Positions 31,415-42,550 of a stretch of 64,000 nt of DNA are shown one piece after another. Under the pieces are notes generated by a model that did not search any database, was not told the DNA's origin, and worked only from the letters and a program-made list of their open reading frames with translations. The stretch spans positions 649,323 to 713,322 of the forward strand of contig VZQC01005922.1 of NCBI GenBank assembly GCA_009823505.1. Direction: 5' to 3'. Position 1 is the first letter of the stretch. Each line of letters opens with the position of its first letter. Both the position numbers and the translations under genes were made by a program. The stretch comes from Rhizomys pruinosus. Lineage: Eukaryota > Chordata > Mammalia > Rodentia > Spalacidae.

Positions 31415-32834
31415 CTTAAATTAAAATTCCTGAAGGGGACAGAAAACTGACCAGGAGTAAAGGAGGCACCATGACATAGGACAGATGAGAGCCTCTTGTC
31501 TACTTAGCTCACAGTGTTAGGATTCCTGTTAGGAACTGAGCTTTACAGAAGAAAAAGAGAACAAAGAGTCTCCAAAGAGCCTTTACCTGGAAGAAGGAGG
31601 AAGCTGGGCGAGGAAAGGGGTGCAGGCCTTGTGGGGAGGGCTGGCTGGCTGAGTGGGCCAAGGCCAGAAGCCAGGGTGGCTCCTTAGGCCCCTGAGAGAT
31701 AGAAGGTAGAGGAGAAGTGGAAATGCAGTGTATGTATACCCTGCTGGAGCCAGCCTCTGGGCCTTTAAGAAGGCAGCAAAAGGCCAAGGCAAAAGGACAG
31801 GCTGGACCAGTGGCTGGACAAGCCACTGAGCCTTGTAGGATCGAGACTCTACGGTGATAAGACCCAGTGTGCTTGGCCAGGCAGCAGGTGGTGTGCTGAG
31901 AAATGGGACCAATTCCTTCAGTTAAAGACTGGAGATAAGCAAGGGGAGGGGCAGCCTTACCCAGACAGTGCGACTGAAGTTTTCCTACAAGGTGCTGGAT
32001 GTTCAAGCTCTTGGCTGGGAAAATCAAGTGACAACATAGAGGCAGGTAGCCAGAGAAGCCAGAACTTAACTGTGCTTCCATCACGGAAGTCACCCACACC
32101 TGCCATCTCCTATTCTCTACTTTCAGAGCCCCATGTCAAGACTCTGGCACCTGCTCCAACCCCTCCAACAGGGTTCTGGGGACTTCCCTGCACCCACCAC
32201 TCATGTCCTCATTGCTATCTTTCTTACCTTCCCTCTAGACTGGGCATTTAACCCTCCTGAGTTGTTTATCTATCACTAAAATGGATAGAATAATATCAGT
32301 CTCACCAGGGTGTTATTTAGACTTATTTATTAATGCCGGCAATACACTCAGAACACTCAAGATTACGGCAATAGATCACCAGGAAATATTCTAGCATCCT
32401 GTTGCCATAGAGATGGTTTCATTCTCTCAGCTCCTCCCCAGAGTCCCTGAGTGAAGCACCAGGCTCAGAGGGTCTAGGGAGCCAAGCTACACCAACTGGG
32501 GCATTAACACTAACAACGGTGATAATTAAATTACACAGAGAGGAAGCCCATGAAATATGTATGGGAAAGAAATGGATTTGATTCATTTAGGCAAATGGGC
32601 ATGTTTTCCCATTAGAAATGCCTGTGGCTGACTTTCGGCAGCACTAATTTCTTTAGACAAGGCACAGACTGGGGGTTCAGGCAGGAACCTAAGTCAGACA
32701 CAAGGGGAGGCGGAATCTAAGCACAGTCCTTGTGCAAGCACAGCTGCTGAGCAGGTGCCTCTTCACAGAAGGTCCCTGTGTCTGAATCTCAAGCACATGG
32801 CTAGCAGCTTCTTAACTTTCTACTTGCTTCTTCT
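31415..32834. other. Low-copy sequence with possible conserved element
   Basis: No repeats are recognised. A 196-codon minus-strand frame (31509-32099) has no known domain, and a frame of this length is not surprising by chance in this window. The segment 32490-32680 is AT-rich and non-repetitive with gataattaaattacacag and cccattagaaatgcctg, a composition typical of conserved non-coding enhancers. That is an inference only. Confidence 0.35.
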
Positions 32835-33155
32835 GGAGACAGGGGATGTGTGTCTGTACATGTCTGGGTGTATGAGGGTGCTCATTCATGAGTATGTATG
32901 TTCACACACAGGCCAGAAATTGACGTTTGTATCTTCTTTGTCACTCTCCATCTTATTTTTTGAAACAGGATCTCTTACTGAGCCTGGAGCTCAGAGACAG
33001 GCTGAACTAACTGGCCAGCAAACCCCAGGGGCCCTCCCAGCTCAGCTTCCCCAGCACTATGGCTACAGGAACAGACTGTCATGACAAGCTTTTTCATCAG
33101 GGTTGGGGATCCAAACTCCGAGTTTCATGCAACAAGCACTTTACCCACTGACAGA
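32835..33155 (-). mobile_element. B4 SINE, antisense
   Basis: In reverse order it has a GT-rich tail (gatgtgtgtctgtacatgtc), a B1-like core (gaaacaggatctcttactga) and the tRNA-like head (caacaagcactttacccact). Confidence 0.75.
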
Positions 33156-35060
33156 GGCAGAAAGACAGAGATAGAAAGAAATATTCTTCCATTTTATTGA
33201 TATTTAGCAGCTCCCCATCCCCTACCTGGGCTACTGCTATCTATCTCTTCTATAATACAGAAGTGACACTGGGGTTGACCCCAGATTGTGATTATAGTTC
33301 CTGGAATCTAGGGAATGAGGCTCATTTCCCCCAGCTGTGACCCCAGCAGGAACTGTGTCCAATCCTTCACGTAAAGAGGATGCCAAGATTCAGAACTGAA
33401 CAAGAAAGGTTCTCTGTGTGTTCTTAGCTGTCTGGTTTGGTTTTCCATGGAAGCAAGCAACCCCATGTGAACTGATGACCCACAAGGCAGAAGCAGGGGG
33501 CTGATTTCATCTCCCTGCTCTGCCTCATCCATCTACTGTCCATCTTTCCAGGCTGCCCTTCCAGGAAGCTGAATGGCCTGCCTTTTTCTCTATTGCTGGA
33601 GATGACAGGGAATCAGGTCCCCATGGACTTTGGCTCTTCTTATCTAGGGCAGGAGTGAGCTCAGCCAGAAATAGAGATCACTGCTCTTTGGAGCAGCAGG
33701 TTTCGTCAAGCGGGAGCTGGGGAGGAAGAGGGACAGAGCTTAGGGGGTGCAGTGCTCCCCCCACCCCATAGCCCTGAGAAGAAAGATACCCCATCGCCAT
33801 GCCCCTCACTCTGTGAACCCCAAGAGGGTTCAGGGTCTGAGCTGAAGGTGCAAAGGAAGAAGCAACCTGACCTACCATGAAGGAGACAGACATGCCCAGG
33901 TCAGCTACATCCCTCTTGGCTGTGGGCTGAATCTTCAGTCTCCAAAAGAGTCTTGAGAAAGGCCTCTGCAGGACCTCCATTATACTCAGTGTAAGCGTAT
34001 ATAAGTGCACACCCCACAGGAAGAACCAGAGCAGGTGCCACAGAGGAAGGTGTGTGCTGGATGCATTCGTTTACTCCACGGGAGCTCCTGGGCTGCTGTT
34101 GCCACCCTGCCCACTTTACAGATGAAGACCCCGAGGTTCTCTGAAAGTCCCTTCCACAACAGCAGGGAGTCAGCAGAAACATTCGTGCCCAGCTCCGGCC
34201 CCTCTCCCAGGAAGACTGGTTCCCCCAGTCACGCCTCAAGACAAGTCTAAGAGAGTTAGAGCAGTGAGCCGATCAGAGTCCTTTTGTCCAGCTCCAGGCC
34301 CAGGCCAGGAACCATGGCTGACTAGAATTTACACCATCCCCTTCCGTCTCCAAGCCTGTTGTGATCCACACCTGGGCTGGCCCCAGGCCTGCCTCTGCTC
34401 AGCTCCCCAGTCTCTTCGCCTGAGTGTCCAGGTATACCAGGCGTGCACTAGCTCCCTGCCAGGGGCCCCTTGACCAGGCACTGAGCATGGTGTCCCTGTG
34501 CCTAGAAGACTCTGCATGGCCACATCTGCTCTGGGATTCATATGCTGCCCCTCCAACGCCTAGTCGGTCCCCCACAATTCCCCAGTCAACACATGGCCCC
34601 CTATGGGGTGGCTGCTTGTTAACAATGCTCCACATGGACCTTGCCTGGTGTATCCTGCCACCCTCCTCTCTAGAACGCCACCATTAAGCCCTCTGGAAAG
34701 TGCCTGGGGACAAAACCAAGGCCCCTTTGCACATCCCAACGAAGTGTTTGCTTTTTGTTGGAGAGGGCTGCGGATCCATTTCCCTGACAGTGACGGGAAT
34801 AGGTATTGTCAGCCTCAGGAGACTGCATTACAAATGATTCCACTTGAGGCCGGCTTTAAAAGGAGGAAATCAATATGTTCTTCCCGGCAATGTCGTCTGT
34901 TCCCCTCACCTGACCTCTGTGCTCAGGCCCAGCTGCTCTCCTTCTTCCTTCCCAGAAGAGGCTGGCCCTGCCTTTCCTCAAACCACCAGGCAAACTGCCT
35001 TCTCTTCCAAGGAAGTACTAAAATTGACAGAAGTGTCCACATGGTCTTAGAGTAGAGAAA
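33156..35060. other. Low-copy sequence, nothing firmly recognised
   Basis: This GC-moderate, repeat-free stretch of nearly 2 kb has many overlapping frames up to 150 codons on both strands. None has a recognisable domain. The minus-strand frame at 33678-34010 has a GTAGGT that could act as a splice donor near 33875, but there is no supporting acceptor or homology. Confidence 0.3.

Positions 35061-35063
<3 letters not shown>

Positions 35064-35097
<34 letters not shown>
35064..35097. repeat. (CA)n microsatellite
   Basis: About sixteen uninterrupted ca dinucleotides. Confidence 0.98.
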
Positions 35098-35100
<3 letters not shown>

Positions 35101-35199
35101 AGGGTCTGTAACTGCAGAAGCCTTCCCGAACCCTGCCCACATATTTCCAACACACTACCCACTGGCTACATGCAGATGGGTGTGGGTCCCAAGAAAATG

Positions 35200-35575
35200 A
35201 CCAGTTAATCCCAAGCACTCTGACAAAGCAAAGAGTTTTACTTCTGCAGATGTCAAACAGCTCTAAATCTGGCAAGCACACCTTGTTGAGGTGGTCTCTC
35301 TCTTTCCTGCCTAATGTGACAGAGAGACTGTCTGCCCCTCATTAGTCAAGGTTCAGCCGGTACAATCTAAATCTGATTGGCTAATTTAAAGGGGAAGAAT
35401 CTTTAAAATGTAAGGACTTAATGTTCCGCCCAGAGCCAGAGTCATACAAGTAATGGGGTGGTGACTGATAGGAAAACACGCAACACGCTATACTGCTACA
35501 AGTTACAAGAGAATGTTAAGAAACAAACAACATTACGGTACATAGTCTGAATGCACACATTAATCTTACACAAAT
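35200..35575 (-). mobile_element. Possible ERV LTR, antisense
   Basis: In minus-strand sense it has an agccaatcaga CCAAT-type motif (near 35372), an AT-rich stretch and a downstream ttttactt / tctgcagatg region. This order suggests U3-R, but no family is recognised. Confidence 0.35.
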
Positions 35576-35639
35576 GTTAGTATGTGAGCCCTGGACTCAC
35601 AGCCTCTGAGAGTGGCCATGATGCCCCTATTACAGAGAT

Positions 35640-35820
35640 GGAAGTAGAAATTTTTTTTTGTCTTTTTTTGAGACAGGGTCTCCCTGTAACCCCAGCTGTC
35701 CTGAAACTTACTATGTAGGCCAGGTTGGCCTTGAAGTCCCAGAGATCCACCTGCCTCTGCCTCCCCAGTGCTGGGATTAAAGGCATAGTCACCATGACTG
35801 GCTGGAAGTAGGAATTTTTT
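35640..35820 (-). mobile_element. B1 SINE, antisense, with target-site duplication
   Basis: The reverse-complement B1 is flanked by ggaagtagaaatttttttt before and ggaagtaggaattttttt after, with one difference. Confidence 0.92.
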
Positions 35821-35937
35821 TAAAAAATGCAGATTGCAGTTAACACTTGAAGCCTGTCTTAGTTTACATTATAAATGTAGAATCCCCTTTGAAAGAAAAG
35901 ACTGTACAATTTATTTATGATTCTTACAATATGAGGA

Positions 35938-36054
35938 CTTTGAGATAGCTCAGAGGATGGAGGCCCTTGTCAAGCCTGACTTCCAGAGATCCCCCCCGGA
36001 AGTCACGTGGTGGAAGAATGGAAGGAGAGAACCAACTTCCAAGAGTTGCCCTTT

Positions 36055-36103
<49 letters not shown>

Positions 36104-36130
36104 TCTCTTTCTATCTCACACACATACATT
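35938..36130 (+). mobile_element. B3-type SINE with (CT)n tail region
   Basis: The sequence gatagctcagaggatggagg, ccttgtcaagcctgacttcc and tcacgtggtggaagaatgg matches the B3 layout. A (CT)n run at 36057-36100 replaces the CA-rich end. Confidence 0.7.
36057..36100. repeat. (CT)n microsatellite
   Basis: About twenty ct dinucleotides lie inside the 3' part of the B3 SINE. Confidence 0.97.
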
Positions 36131-36179
36131 TTTAGAAATATTTTATTTATTTTATTTTTTTATAATGTAAATCTCTTTT

Positions 36180-36397
36180 TTCTAATTTATTATTTTTATG
36201 TGTATGAACGTACTGTCTGCATGCAGGTCTGTGCACCCGTGTCGTGCAATGCTGCGGAGGTCAGAAGAGGGTGTCAAATTCCCCTGGAACTGGAGTTAAA
36301 GACAGTCCTAGCCGCCATGTGGGTGCTGGGAATCAAACCTGGGTCTTCTGCAAGAGCAGTCGGCGCTCTTAACCACTGAGCCATCTCTCCAGCCCCA
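36180..36397 (-). mobile_element. B2 SINE, antisense
   Basis: The reverse-complement B2 ends cactgagccatctctccagc. It has a single ctggaactggagtt block, so it lacks the 17-bp duplication. Confidence 0.93.
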
Positions 36398-36402
36398 AAA
36401 TA

Positions 36403-36617
36403 TTTTAATTTTTATTTTATGTGTATGTGTTTATTGTGTGAGTGTATGTAAGTACACCCCTGTCATGCAGTGCCCATGGAGGACAGAAGAGGGCATTGGA
36501 GCCTCTGGAACTGGAGTTATAGATGGTTGTTAGCTACCATGTGGTGCTGGGATTTGAACCCCAGTCTTCTTCCATAGCAGCCAGTAGTCTTAACCACTGA
36601 GCCATCTCTCCGGCCCT
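36403..36617 (-). mobile_element. B2 SINE, antisense, tandem neighbour
   Basis: A second reverse-complement B2 directly follows the first and ends gagccatctctccggccc. It is more diverged than its neighbour. Confidence 0.9.
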
Positions 36618-36619
36618 TA

Positions 36620-36893
36620 AACTCAAATTTAAACAACCATGAGAATCTGAGTTTGGACTCCCAGAACCCATGTAAAATGCAGGGTGCAGATGGCATGTGT
36701 TTGGAATCTTGGCACTGAAGAGAAACAAGAGGGCCTCAGTGCTTAGCCAGACTCGCTGAATCTTAGCACTTCAGGTTCCGTGAGAGACCTCTGAAAAATT
36801 AGGTAGAAAGTGAAGAAGACCCCTGACCTTCTAGCCTCCACAAGCAAGCACCTACTTGCATACACACACAAACACACACACACACACTATGAT
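36620..36893 (+). mobile_element. B4 SINE, diverged
   Basis: The sequence ttggactcccagaacccatg, a degenerate B1 core and ccttctagcctccacaagc before a CA-rich end fit a decayed B4. Confidence 0.6.
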
Positions 36894-37488
36894 TTTTGTG
36901 TGATTTCTAAACTCAATTGTGTGATTCTTGAGTGTGAACTTTATAGATGACAACATCATGTCACAATGTCAAAAAGTTGGACATACCTGCTTGACACGTA
37001 TCCTAATTATGCCAGGCACTAGACAGCATGCACACTGTTTGCAAAAGTCACAGGCACACCAGGACACCATTTCTGGGACCTGCCCTCAGAGCTCCACAAG
37101 AAAATCTCAGAGATGAAGCTGCACCAGGAACACCTCCTCACAGGTGACAAAATACACATGCCCGGGGATGGTCTGCCACGAGCCTGTGCCAGTATGGGGT
37201 CCAGATCCACACAGCTGGTGTTTACCACCCAGCTCTGCCACCCCCAACTGTATGACCCTAGCAAGTGGCTTTCTGTACTGTGCCTTCGCCTTTGAAATAG
37301 AGTTCATTGCAGCCTCTTTCATGCAACAAGGCCGGGCTTGAACCAGCCAGCACTGAGCGCTCTCCTCCCTCCTCTGTCTACTCCTCAGAGATGCCAAGAC
37401 TCTTTGTTTAACAGAACAGGGCCAGGGACTCACTTCACCCCAGCGCAGCCTCCACAGTAACAGCAAATTCATGTTAAAAATAATGCCA
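36894..37488. other. Low-copy sequence, nothing recognised
   Basis: There is no repeat signature. Overlapping short frames on both strands at 37019-37511 show no domains. Confidence 0.35.
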
Positions 37489-37672
37489 GGAAGCCAAGCG
37501 TGGTGGCGCACGCCTTTAACCTAGCACTAGGAAGGCAGAGGCAGGAGGATCTTTGTGAGTTCAAGGCCAGCCTGGTCTACAGAATGAGTTCCAGGACAGC
37601 TGGGGTTACAGGGAGACCCTGTCTCAAAAAGACAAAAAAAAAAAAAAAAAAAAAAAAAAATGCCAGGAGCAA
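37480..37672 (+). mobile_element. B1 SINE with long A-tail and short target-site duplication
   Basis: The B1 runs from agccaagcgtggtggcgcac to gagaccctgtctcaaaaag with an A-run of more than 25 at 37633-37660. The flanks share aatgccagga. The long pure tail suggests recent insertion. Confidence 0.92.
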
Positions 37673-38037
37673 TGTGCATCTGGACTGAGATACAGACGTG
37701 GCTCTCCGCAGGGCTGCCTGCTTTTCTGAATTCTTCAGAAAAACGTAACCTCTCCTCTTCTTTAACTCTTTTCTAACCATGATTTCCTTAATGCTTTGGG
37801 CTGCCCCAACATCTTAGATTCTTCACTTTCTCTCTAAAGCTCCCTTCCTCTCCCTACCATGTGTCTGACCTCCATGCCAGCTCTAAACCAGCATGGCTTC
37901 CTGGATTGCTTTTCCTTCTCCCTTCCACTCCCCTCCTAAGAGGATTCACAGCTTGCCTGCCCTGAGGATTTTTCTTTAGATTCTAATAAAGTTGTCCTAA
38001 ACCTTCAATAATAATAATAAATAACAATAATAATGCT
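37673..38037. other. Low-copy sequence ending in an (AATAAT)n run
   Basis: Nothing is recognised apart from aataataataaataacaata at 38007-38034, just before the next SINE. Confidence 0.4.
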
Positions 38038-38220
38038 AGGGCCTGGAGACATAGCCCTGCTAGTAGAGCGATTACTCTGCATGCATGAAGCCCTGGGTTT
38101 GATCCCCAGCACTGCCAAATTGCCTACAATCCCAGCAATGGGGAAGTAGAGGCAGGCGGATCAGAAGTTCACATTCATCTTTGACCAGCGTGGGCTGCAT
38201 AAGATCCTGTCAAGAAGAAA
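38038..38220 (+). mobile_element. ID-B1 composite SINE
   Basis: The tRNA-like head (gctagtagagcgattactct, gggtttgatccccagcactg) is joined to a diverged B1-like part (acaatcccagcaatggggaa). Confidence 0.75.
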
Positions 38221-38278
38221 TGGGAGGGAGTCAGAGAGGGAGAGGGGGAGGGAGGGGGGAGAGACAGAGAGAGAGAAA
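38221..38278. repeat. Purine-rich (GGGA)/(GA) tract
   Basis: This low-complexity purine tract follows the tail of the ID-B1 element. Confidence 0.85.
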
Positions 38279-38424
38279 CCCAGGCTGGAGGTCACACTCA
38301 GGCCGTCACTTCCATCACTTCCGCTGATGATTAAGCCAGAAAGCTCAGAAGCATTCCCTGACCACCACCCACTTGCACCAAACCATTCAGTCTAGAGCTC
38401 CCCGCAGTAGAGGGTACCTGGTGA

Positions 38425-38690
38425 TGCGAGCTGAGGGGGGCTGAGGGGGGCTGAGGGGGGCTGAGAGGGGCTGGGGAGGAGGGGTTGAGGGGGGATTAGG
38501 GGGGCTGAGGGGAGCTGTGGGGGGCTGAGGGGGAGCTGAGAGGGGCTGTGGGGGGCTGAGGGGGGCTGAGGGGAGCTGAAGGGACTGTGGAGGCTGAGAG
38601 GGGCTGAGGGGGAGCTGAGAGGGGCTGTGGGAGGCTGAGGGGGAGCTGAGAGGGGCTGAGGGGGAGCTGAGGGGGGCTGAGGTTGTACTG
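38425..38690. repeat. G-rich tandem array (GGGGCTGAG-type)
   Basis: Variable repeats of the core ggggctgagggg and agctgagaggggctg cover about 265 bp. The + strand has dozens of runs of three or more G spaced by short loops. The minus-strand open frames (137 and 72 codons) encode only Pro/Ser/Ala-rich translations of the array. Confidence 0.95.
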
Positions 38691-38905
38691 GGTCTCTTCA
38701 TGAAGAGACCACACCAGACAGCACGTGGGGGTCCAAGGGACCTAGATGCGCAGTGGTGGGGTAGGAGAAGGTCACAGGATTGGGCTATAGCACACATCAA
38801 AACTTAGAAGCTCCTGAGAATTAATTTTTTTTCTCTTATTCTTTAATTATTTTTATTTTTGTTTTTCACAGGAAGACAGAAACAATACAAAATGACAATA
38901 ATGAA
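38691..38905. other. Low-copy sequence
   Basis: It is a short unremarkable stretch between the G-rich array and a B1. Confidence 0.4.
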
Positions 38906-39062
38906 ACAAAGTCAGGCTTGGTGGCGCGCGCCTTTAATCCCAGCACTCAGGAGGTAGAGGTGGGTGGATCTCTGTGAGTTCAAGCTCTGAGCGAGCTCCA
39001 GGACAGCTGGTACTAAAAGGGAGACCCTGCCTCAAAAATACCAAAAAAAAAAAAAAGGAAAA
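38906..39062 (+). mobile_element. B1 SINE
   Basis: The B1 begins caggcttggtggcgcgcgcc, has a small internal deletion after gagttcaag, and ends in caaaaataccaaaaaa. Confidence 0.9.
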
Positions 39063-39894
39063 CAAAGCAAAAAACAATAACAACAACAAAAAGGGGGAGA
39101 GGTGAATTTCCATATCTTATTCTGGTGAAATAAAGAATCAACCTGCTCTGATTGATACGTACTTCTCTCTTTTTTCTTTTTTCCCTTCTCTCTTTCTTTT
39201 CTTTCTTCTTTTCCTGCTCTTTCTGGGCCACCAGAAGGATATGTGTTTACTGGCTAGTCCAGAATGCTTGAGTTCTGACCTTAGAAAGAGTCTGGTTAAT
39301 TTGGGGTGTCTCATCCCTAAACTGCTTAATCAATCTCTAGCTCCTGTTTAGTTATGTTACCCTCTGAAAAGGGTCACCCCAATAGCCAGAAGGGACTTGG
39401 GATGCTGACCACTCTGACTTCTTCCTGCTGAAAAGGGAGGTTGGGTGTGGCAACTGGGGAATCCCCCATTCAGAGGGTCAGTCTGAAAGACCCCCAAGCA
39501 TAACTATAGAGGGGAAAAAATCCTTGACTGGTGCCCGTGAAAGCAAAATGAAGCAGGAGTGGTTAGGTACATGATCTAGGCAGGAGACCAGGAGAAGTAA
39601 GAACAGGGTGAATTCCAATGTCTAACTTAAAAGTCCATTAGAATCTCTTGACCAGGGGTCAAAGTGACCATTTATTACATTTCTTCTGTTCATTTGGCCA
39701 TGATTCTAACCTATAGATCCTTCTAGACCTGGTCATCGAGCCACCTTGCACCTCCCAGGGAAGTCAGGGAAACCCTCCTGTGGGAATCTCAGAGTGGGAG
39801 GACAGAAGGGGGACCAGAGTCTGTAGTCTTCGATGACAGCCACTGCGGTGGCAGCACCACATTGCCAGTGTCCCTCAGAACAAGGCACTTGGAC

Positions 39895-39899
<5 letters not shown>
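39063..39899. other. Low-copy sequence with pyrimidine tract at 39164-39218
   Basis: It contains a (TTCT)-rich stretch and otherwise unremarkable sequence. No gene or named repeat is recognised. Confidence 0.35.

Positions 39900-39947
<48 letters not shown>
39899..39947. repeat. (TC)n microsatellite
   Basis: About twenty-two uninterrupted tc dinucleotides. Confidence 0.98.
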
Positions 39948-40054
39948 ATTTGGGGGGGGTCAGTTGGTTATTTGTGCTGATTTGGTTAGTTGATATATTT
40001 GTCGGTTTTCATTTTTGTTGTTGGAGTTTGGTTTCCTTTTATTCTTTTTTGTGA

Positions 40055-40096
40055 GAGAAAGAAAAAAGGAGAAAGAGAGAGAGGAGAGAGAGAGAT

Positions 40097-40139
<43 letters not shown>
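40055..40139. repeat. (GA)n microsatellite, opposite strand sense to the (TC)n
   Basis: An imperfect then pure ga run lies 110 bp after the (TC)n block. The two tracts are complementary and could pair. Confidence 0.97.
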
Positions 40140-40142
<3 letters not shown>

Positions 40143-40244
40143 AGACAGGCCTCAAATTTAAATCACCCTGCCTCCCCCTAACTAGTGCTGAGCTGAAGCT
40201 GTAGACCATGAACCAAATTATAATTTCTGGGTTTTTTTTTCATT

Positions 40245-40410
40245 TTTTGCCTCTGTATCTATGTAAGATTGTATGTGTGATATGTTTGTTTGTGTGAGTG
40301 CACACATGTGTGTAGTTGTGTTTACCTGTGTGTGCCTGTGCATGTAAAAGCCAAAGGTTAATGTCAGGTGTCTTCCCCCATCATTCTCAATCTTGTGGGG
40401 GTTTTGTGGT
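40245..40410 (-). mobile_element. B4 tail fragment, antisense
   Basis: The GT-rich run followed by aaagccaaaggttaatgtcag and tcttcccccatcattctcaa is the reverse of a B4 3' end. The head is missing. Confidence 0.6.
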
Positions 40411-41155
40411 TTGTTTTCTGTTTCCATTTTTATTGAATTTTTGTGCATTTAATACTACACATCCTGATCATATTTAGACGCCCTCTGCTATCCACCCTCC
40501 CACAGCCCCCACCAGATTTCTCGAATTCTGTCATATGTTAAGGTCTATAGATATCCGTTCGTGTGAGCCCATCCACTAGAGCCTGGCCAACCTTATCTAG
40601 CATCACTCCCTTAAAAGAAGACCAAGTCTTCCTCACCCAGCAGTGGTGAGTCGTCAACTGGGACGTCCTACCCATTTGCCACATCTATGCTGAGCTCTTG
40701 TCTGGTTTGACTTTGCATGGATCTTGTGCATGCTGTCAGGGTGCACATTGTCACAAGTGCTGTCAGTTCATACGAGCAAACCCCAGCTGTCCCCTGTGAC
40801 ATCCATTGCCCTCCGCTCTTAAACAGTCTTTCTTCCTCCTCTCCCGCAATGGTTTCCGAACCCCAAGTGGCAGAGATTTAATATAGGAGTCCTATGTGGG
40901 GACAAATACCTTGCACTCTCTTATTCTCTACATTTCGCCCAGTTGTGGATTTCTGTGTTATCACCCTCCGTTGCATGAGGAAGCTTCATTGTTGAGAGTT
41001 GAGAGACACACTAATATTCTCTCTGCCTTCTGTTCTGCTATGTTCTGAGCCTTAGCTGTAGACGTTGCATTGTAGATGTGTCCTTAGGCATCTCACAGAC
41101 GCTTATCCCTGCATTTGACCAGTTGTGGAACTCTGTAATAGTTACCATCTGTTGT

Positions 41156-42297
41156 AAAAAGAAGTTTCTTGTACATCAAAAGAAACAATCAAGGAAGTGA
41201 AGAGAAATCCCACAGAATGGGAGGAAACCTTCACTGCAGATACATCTGACAAAGCATTGATTTCCAGAATATATAAACTACTCAAAAAAACAAAGAAAAA
41301 ATAAAACAAATGACCTGCTCAATAGATGGAGCAAAGAACTGAACAGAGACTTCACAAGCGAGGAATTAGAGATGTCTGAGAAACACCTCAAGAACTGCTC
41401 AACATCACTAATCATTAAGGAAATGCAAATGAAAACCACTTTAAGATATCATCTTACTCCAATAAGACTGGCTAGGATCAAGAAAACAAATGATACCAAG
41501 TGCTGGAGAGGTTGTGGGGAAAGGGGAACACTCATCCACTGCTGGTGGGAATGTAAACTTGTACAGCCACTATGGAAAGCAGTGTGGAGAACCCCTGGAA
41601 GACTTGGAATGAACTTGCCACCCGACCCAGCCATACCACTCCTGGGCATGTACCCTCAAGACTTACGCCACCACAGAGATACATGCACGGCCATGTTTAT
41701 TGCAGCTCTCTTCACAATAGCAAGGAGCTGGAACCAACCTAAATGCCCCTCAACTGACGAGTGGATAGAGAAAATGTGGTACATCTACACAATGGAATTC
41801 TATGCAGCAGTAAAGAAAGACGACATCACGAGCTTTGCAGGAAAATGGCTGGAGCTAGAGGACATCATGCTGAGTGAAGTAACACAGTCCCAGAAAAACA
41901 AACGATGCATGGTATCACTCATCTGTGGATGCTAGTGCCAATTACCCAGTTGTAAGTATTTCTTGTGTAGGGCCCCCTGAGCTTTTGTACAAAGCAGTTG
42001 GGCATAATGCATTTTGGAAACAACAACAACAACAGAAAATACTGCATCAAAGAACTGACTGAAACAGTGAACTTCTGCTCAAAACAGTCAACTTCCCCAT
42101 GGAAAATATTGAGAAAGACTAAGAGATAGAAAGCATGTTTGGCAGAATGCACGAGCTCTGGTGGGGTGGGGGAACGAGCGGGAACATGGGTCTAGATTTG
42201 TTAAAAATAAATAAATAAATTTATGTGAAAAAAAAAATTCCTGAGATAGGCTGGGCGTGGTAGTGCACGCCTTTAAAAAAAAAAAAAAGTTTCTTTG
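41156..42297 (+). mobile_element. LINE-1 copy C, 5' truncated, with 3' transduction
   Basis: It begins at 41171 inside ORF2 ([14 protein letters not shown]) and runs to the ORF2 stop at 41935, the 3' UTR and a first A-tail near 42228-42237. Then come about 37 nt of non-LINE sequence ending in a B1 head (ggctgggcgtggtagtgcac) and a second A-tail at 42275-42288. Target repeats (aaaagaagtttctt-like) lie at 41157-41170 and just after the second tail. The homologous empty site at 45826-45860 supports the boundaries. Confidence 0.85.
41372..41935 (+). pseudogene. LINE-1 ORF2 C-terminal remnant, copy C
   Basis: A 187-codon frame ends at the natural ORF2 stop (KNKRCMVSLICGC). It keeps the C-terminal cysteine motif CWRGCGERGTLIHCWWEC, with C-X3-C-X7-H-X4-C intact. 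A frameshift after LLKKTKK upstream disconnects it from the 5' part. With no RT or endonuclease it cannot act alone. Confidence 0.9.
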
Positions 42298-42391
42298 GTG
42301 AGTAGTGAGAGGTATACTTGTCTGTAAATATAAGGATACATAGTTAGCATACAGTAAAAAAAATGTTTGTCTAGGGACTCAAATGTTTTTC

Positions 42392-42530
42392 TCTTTTTTG
42401 AAACAGGATCTCCCTGTAGCCCCAGCTGGCTTGGACCTTGCTATGTAGATCAGGCTGGCCTTGATCTCACAAAGATCCGTCCCTCTCTACCTCCTGAGTG
42501 CTGGGATTAAAGGTTTGTGCTACCATGTTT
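42392..42530 (-). mobile_element. B1 SINE, antisense, diverged
   Basis: The reverse-complement B1 runs from gaaacaggatctccctgtag to ggtttgtgctaccatg. Confidence 0.85.
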
Positions 42531-42550
42531 GTTTCATGTTTCTTTGTTTG

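Larger units (their letters stand above)
40414..42385 (-). mobile_element. Old LINE-1 3' end, antisense, split by LINE-1 C
   Basis: The two parts, 40414-41170 and 42289-42385, are collinear with the antisense LINE-1 3' UTR at 45251-45935. Shared blocks include tccatccactagagcctggc-like text and the gcataaggaagcttct-like region. The region around 40950-41170 repeats itself once in diverged form. LINE-1 copy C lies between the parts. Confidence 0.7.

Noticed and set aside
31509..32099. 196-codon open frame on the minus strand in low-copy DNA
   Set aside because: It has no recognisable domain, no codon-use signal that I can judge and an overlapping open frame in another phase. A rough estimate with three stops in 64 codons makes about one frame of this length expected by chance in a window of this size.
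33678..34239. Possible exon with a GTAGGT donor on the minus strand
   Set aside because: There are two competing frames, no convincing acceptor and no recognisable protein family.
38387..38800. Pro/Ser-rich 137-codon frame on the minus strand
   Set aside because: It is the translation of the G-rich array with no non-repeat content.
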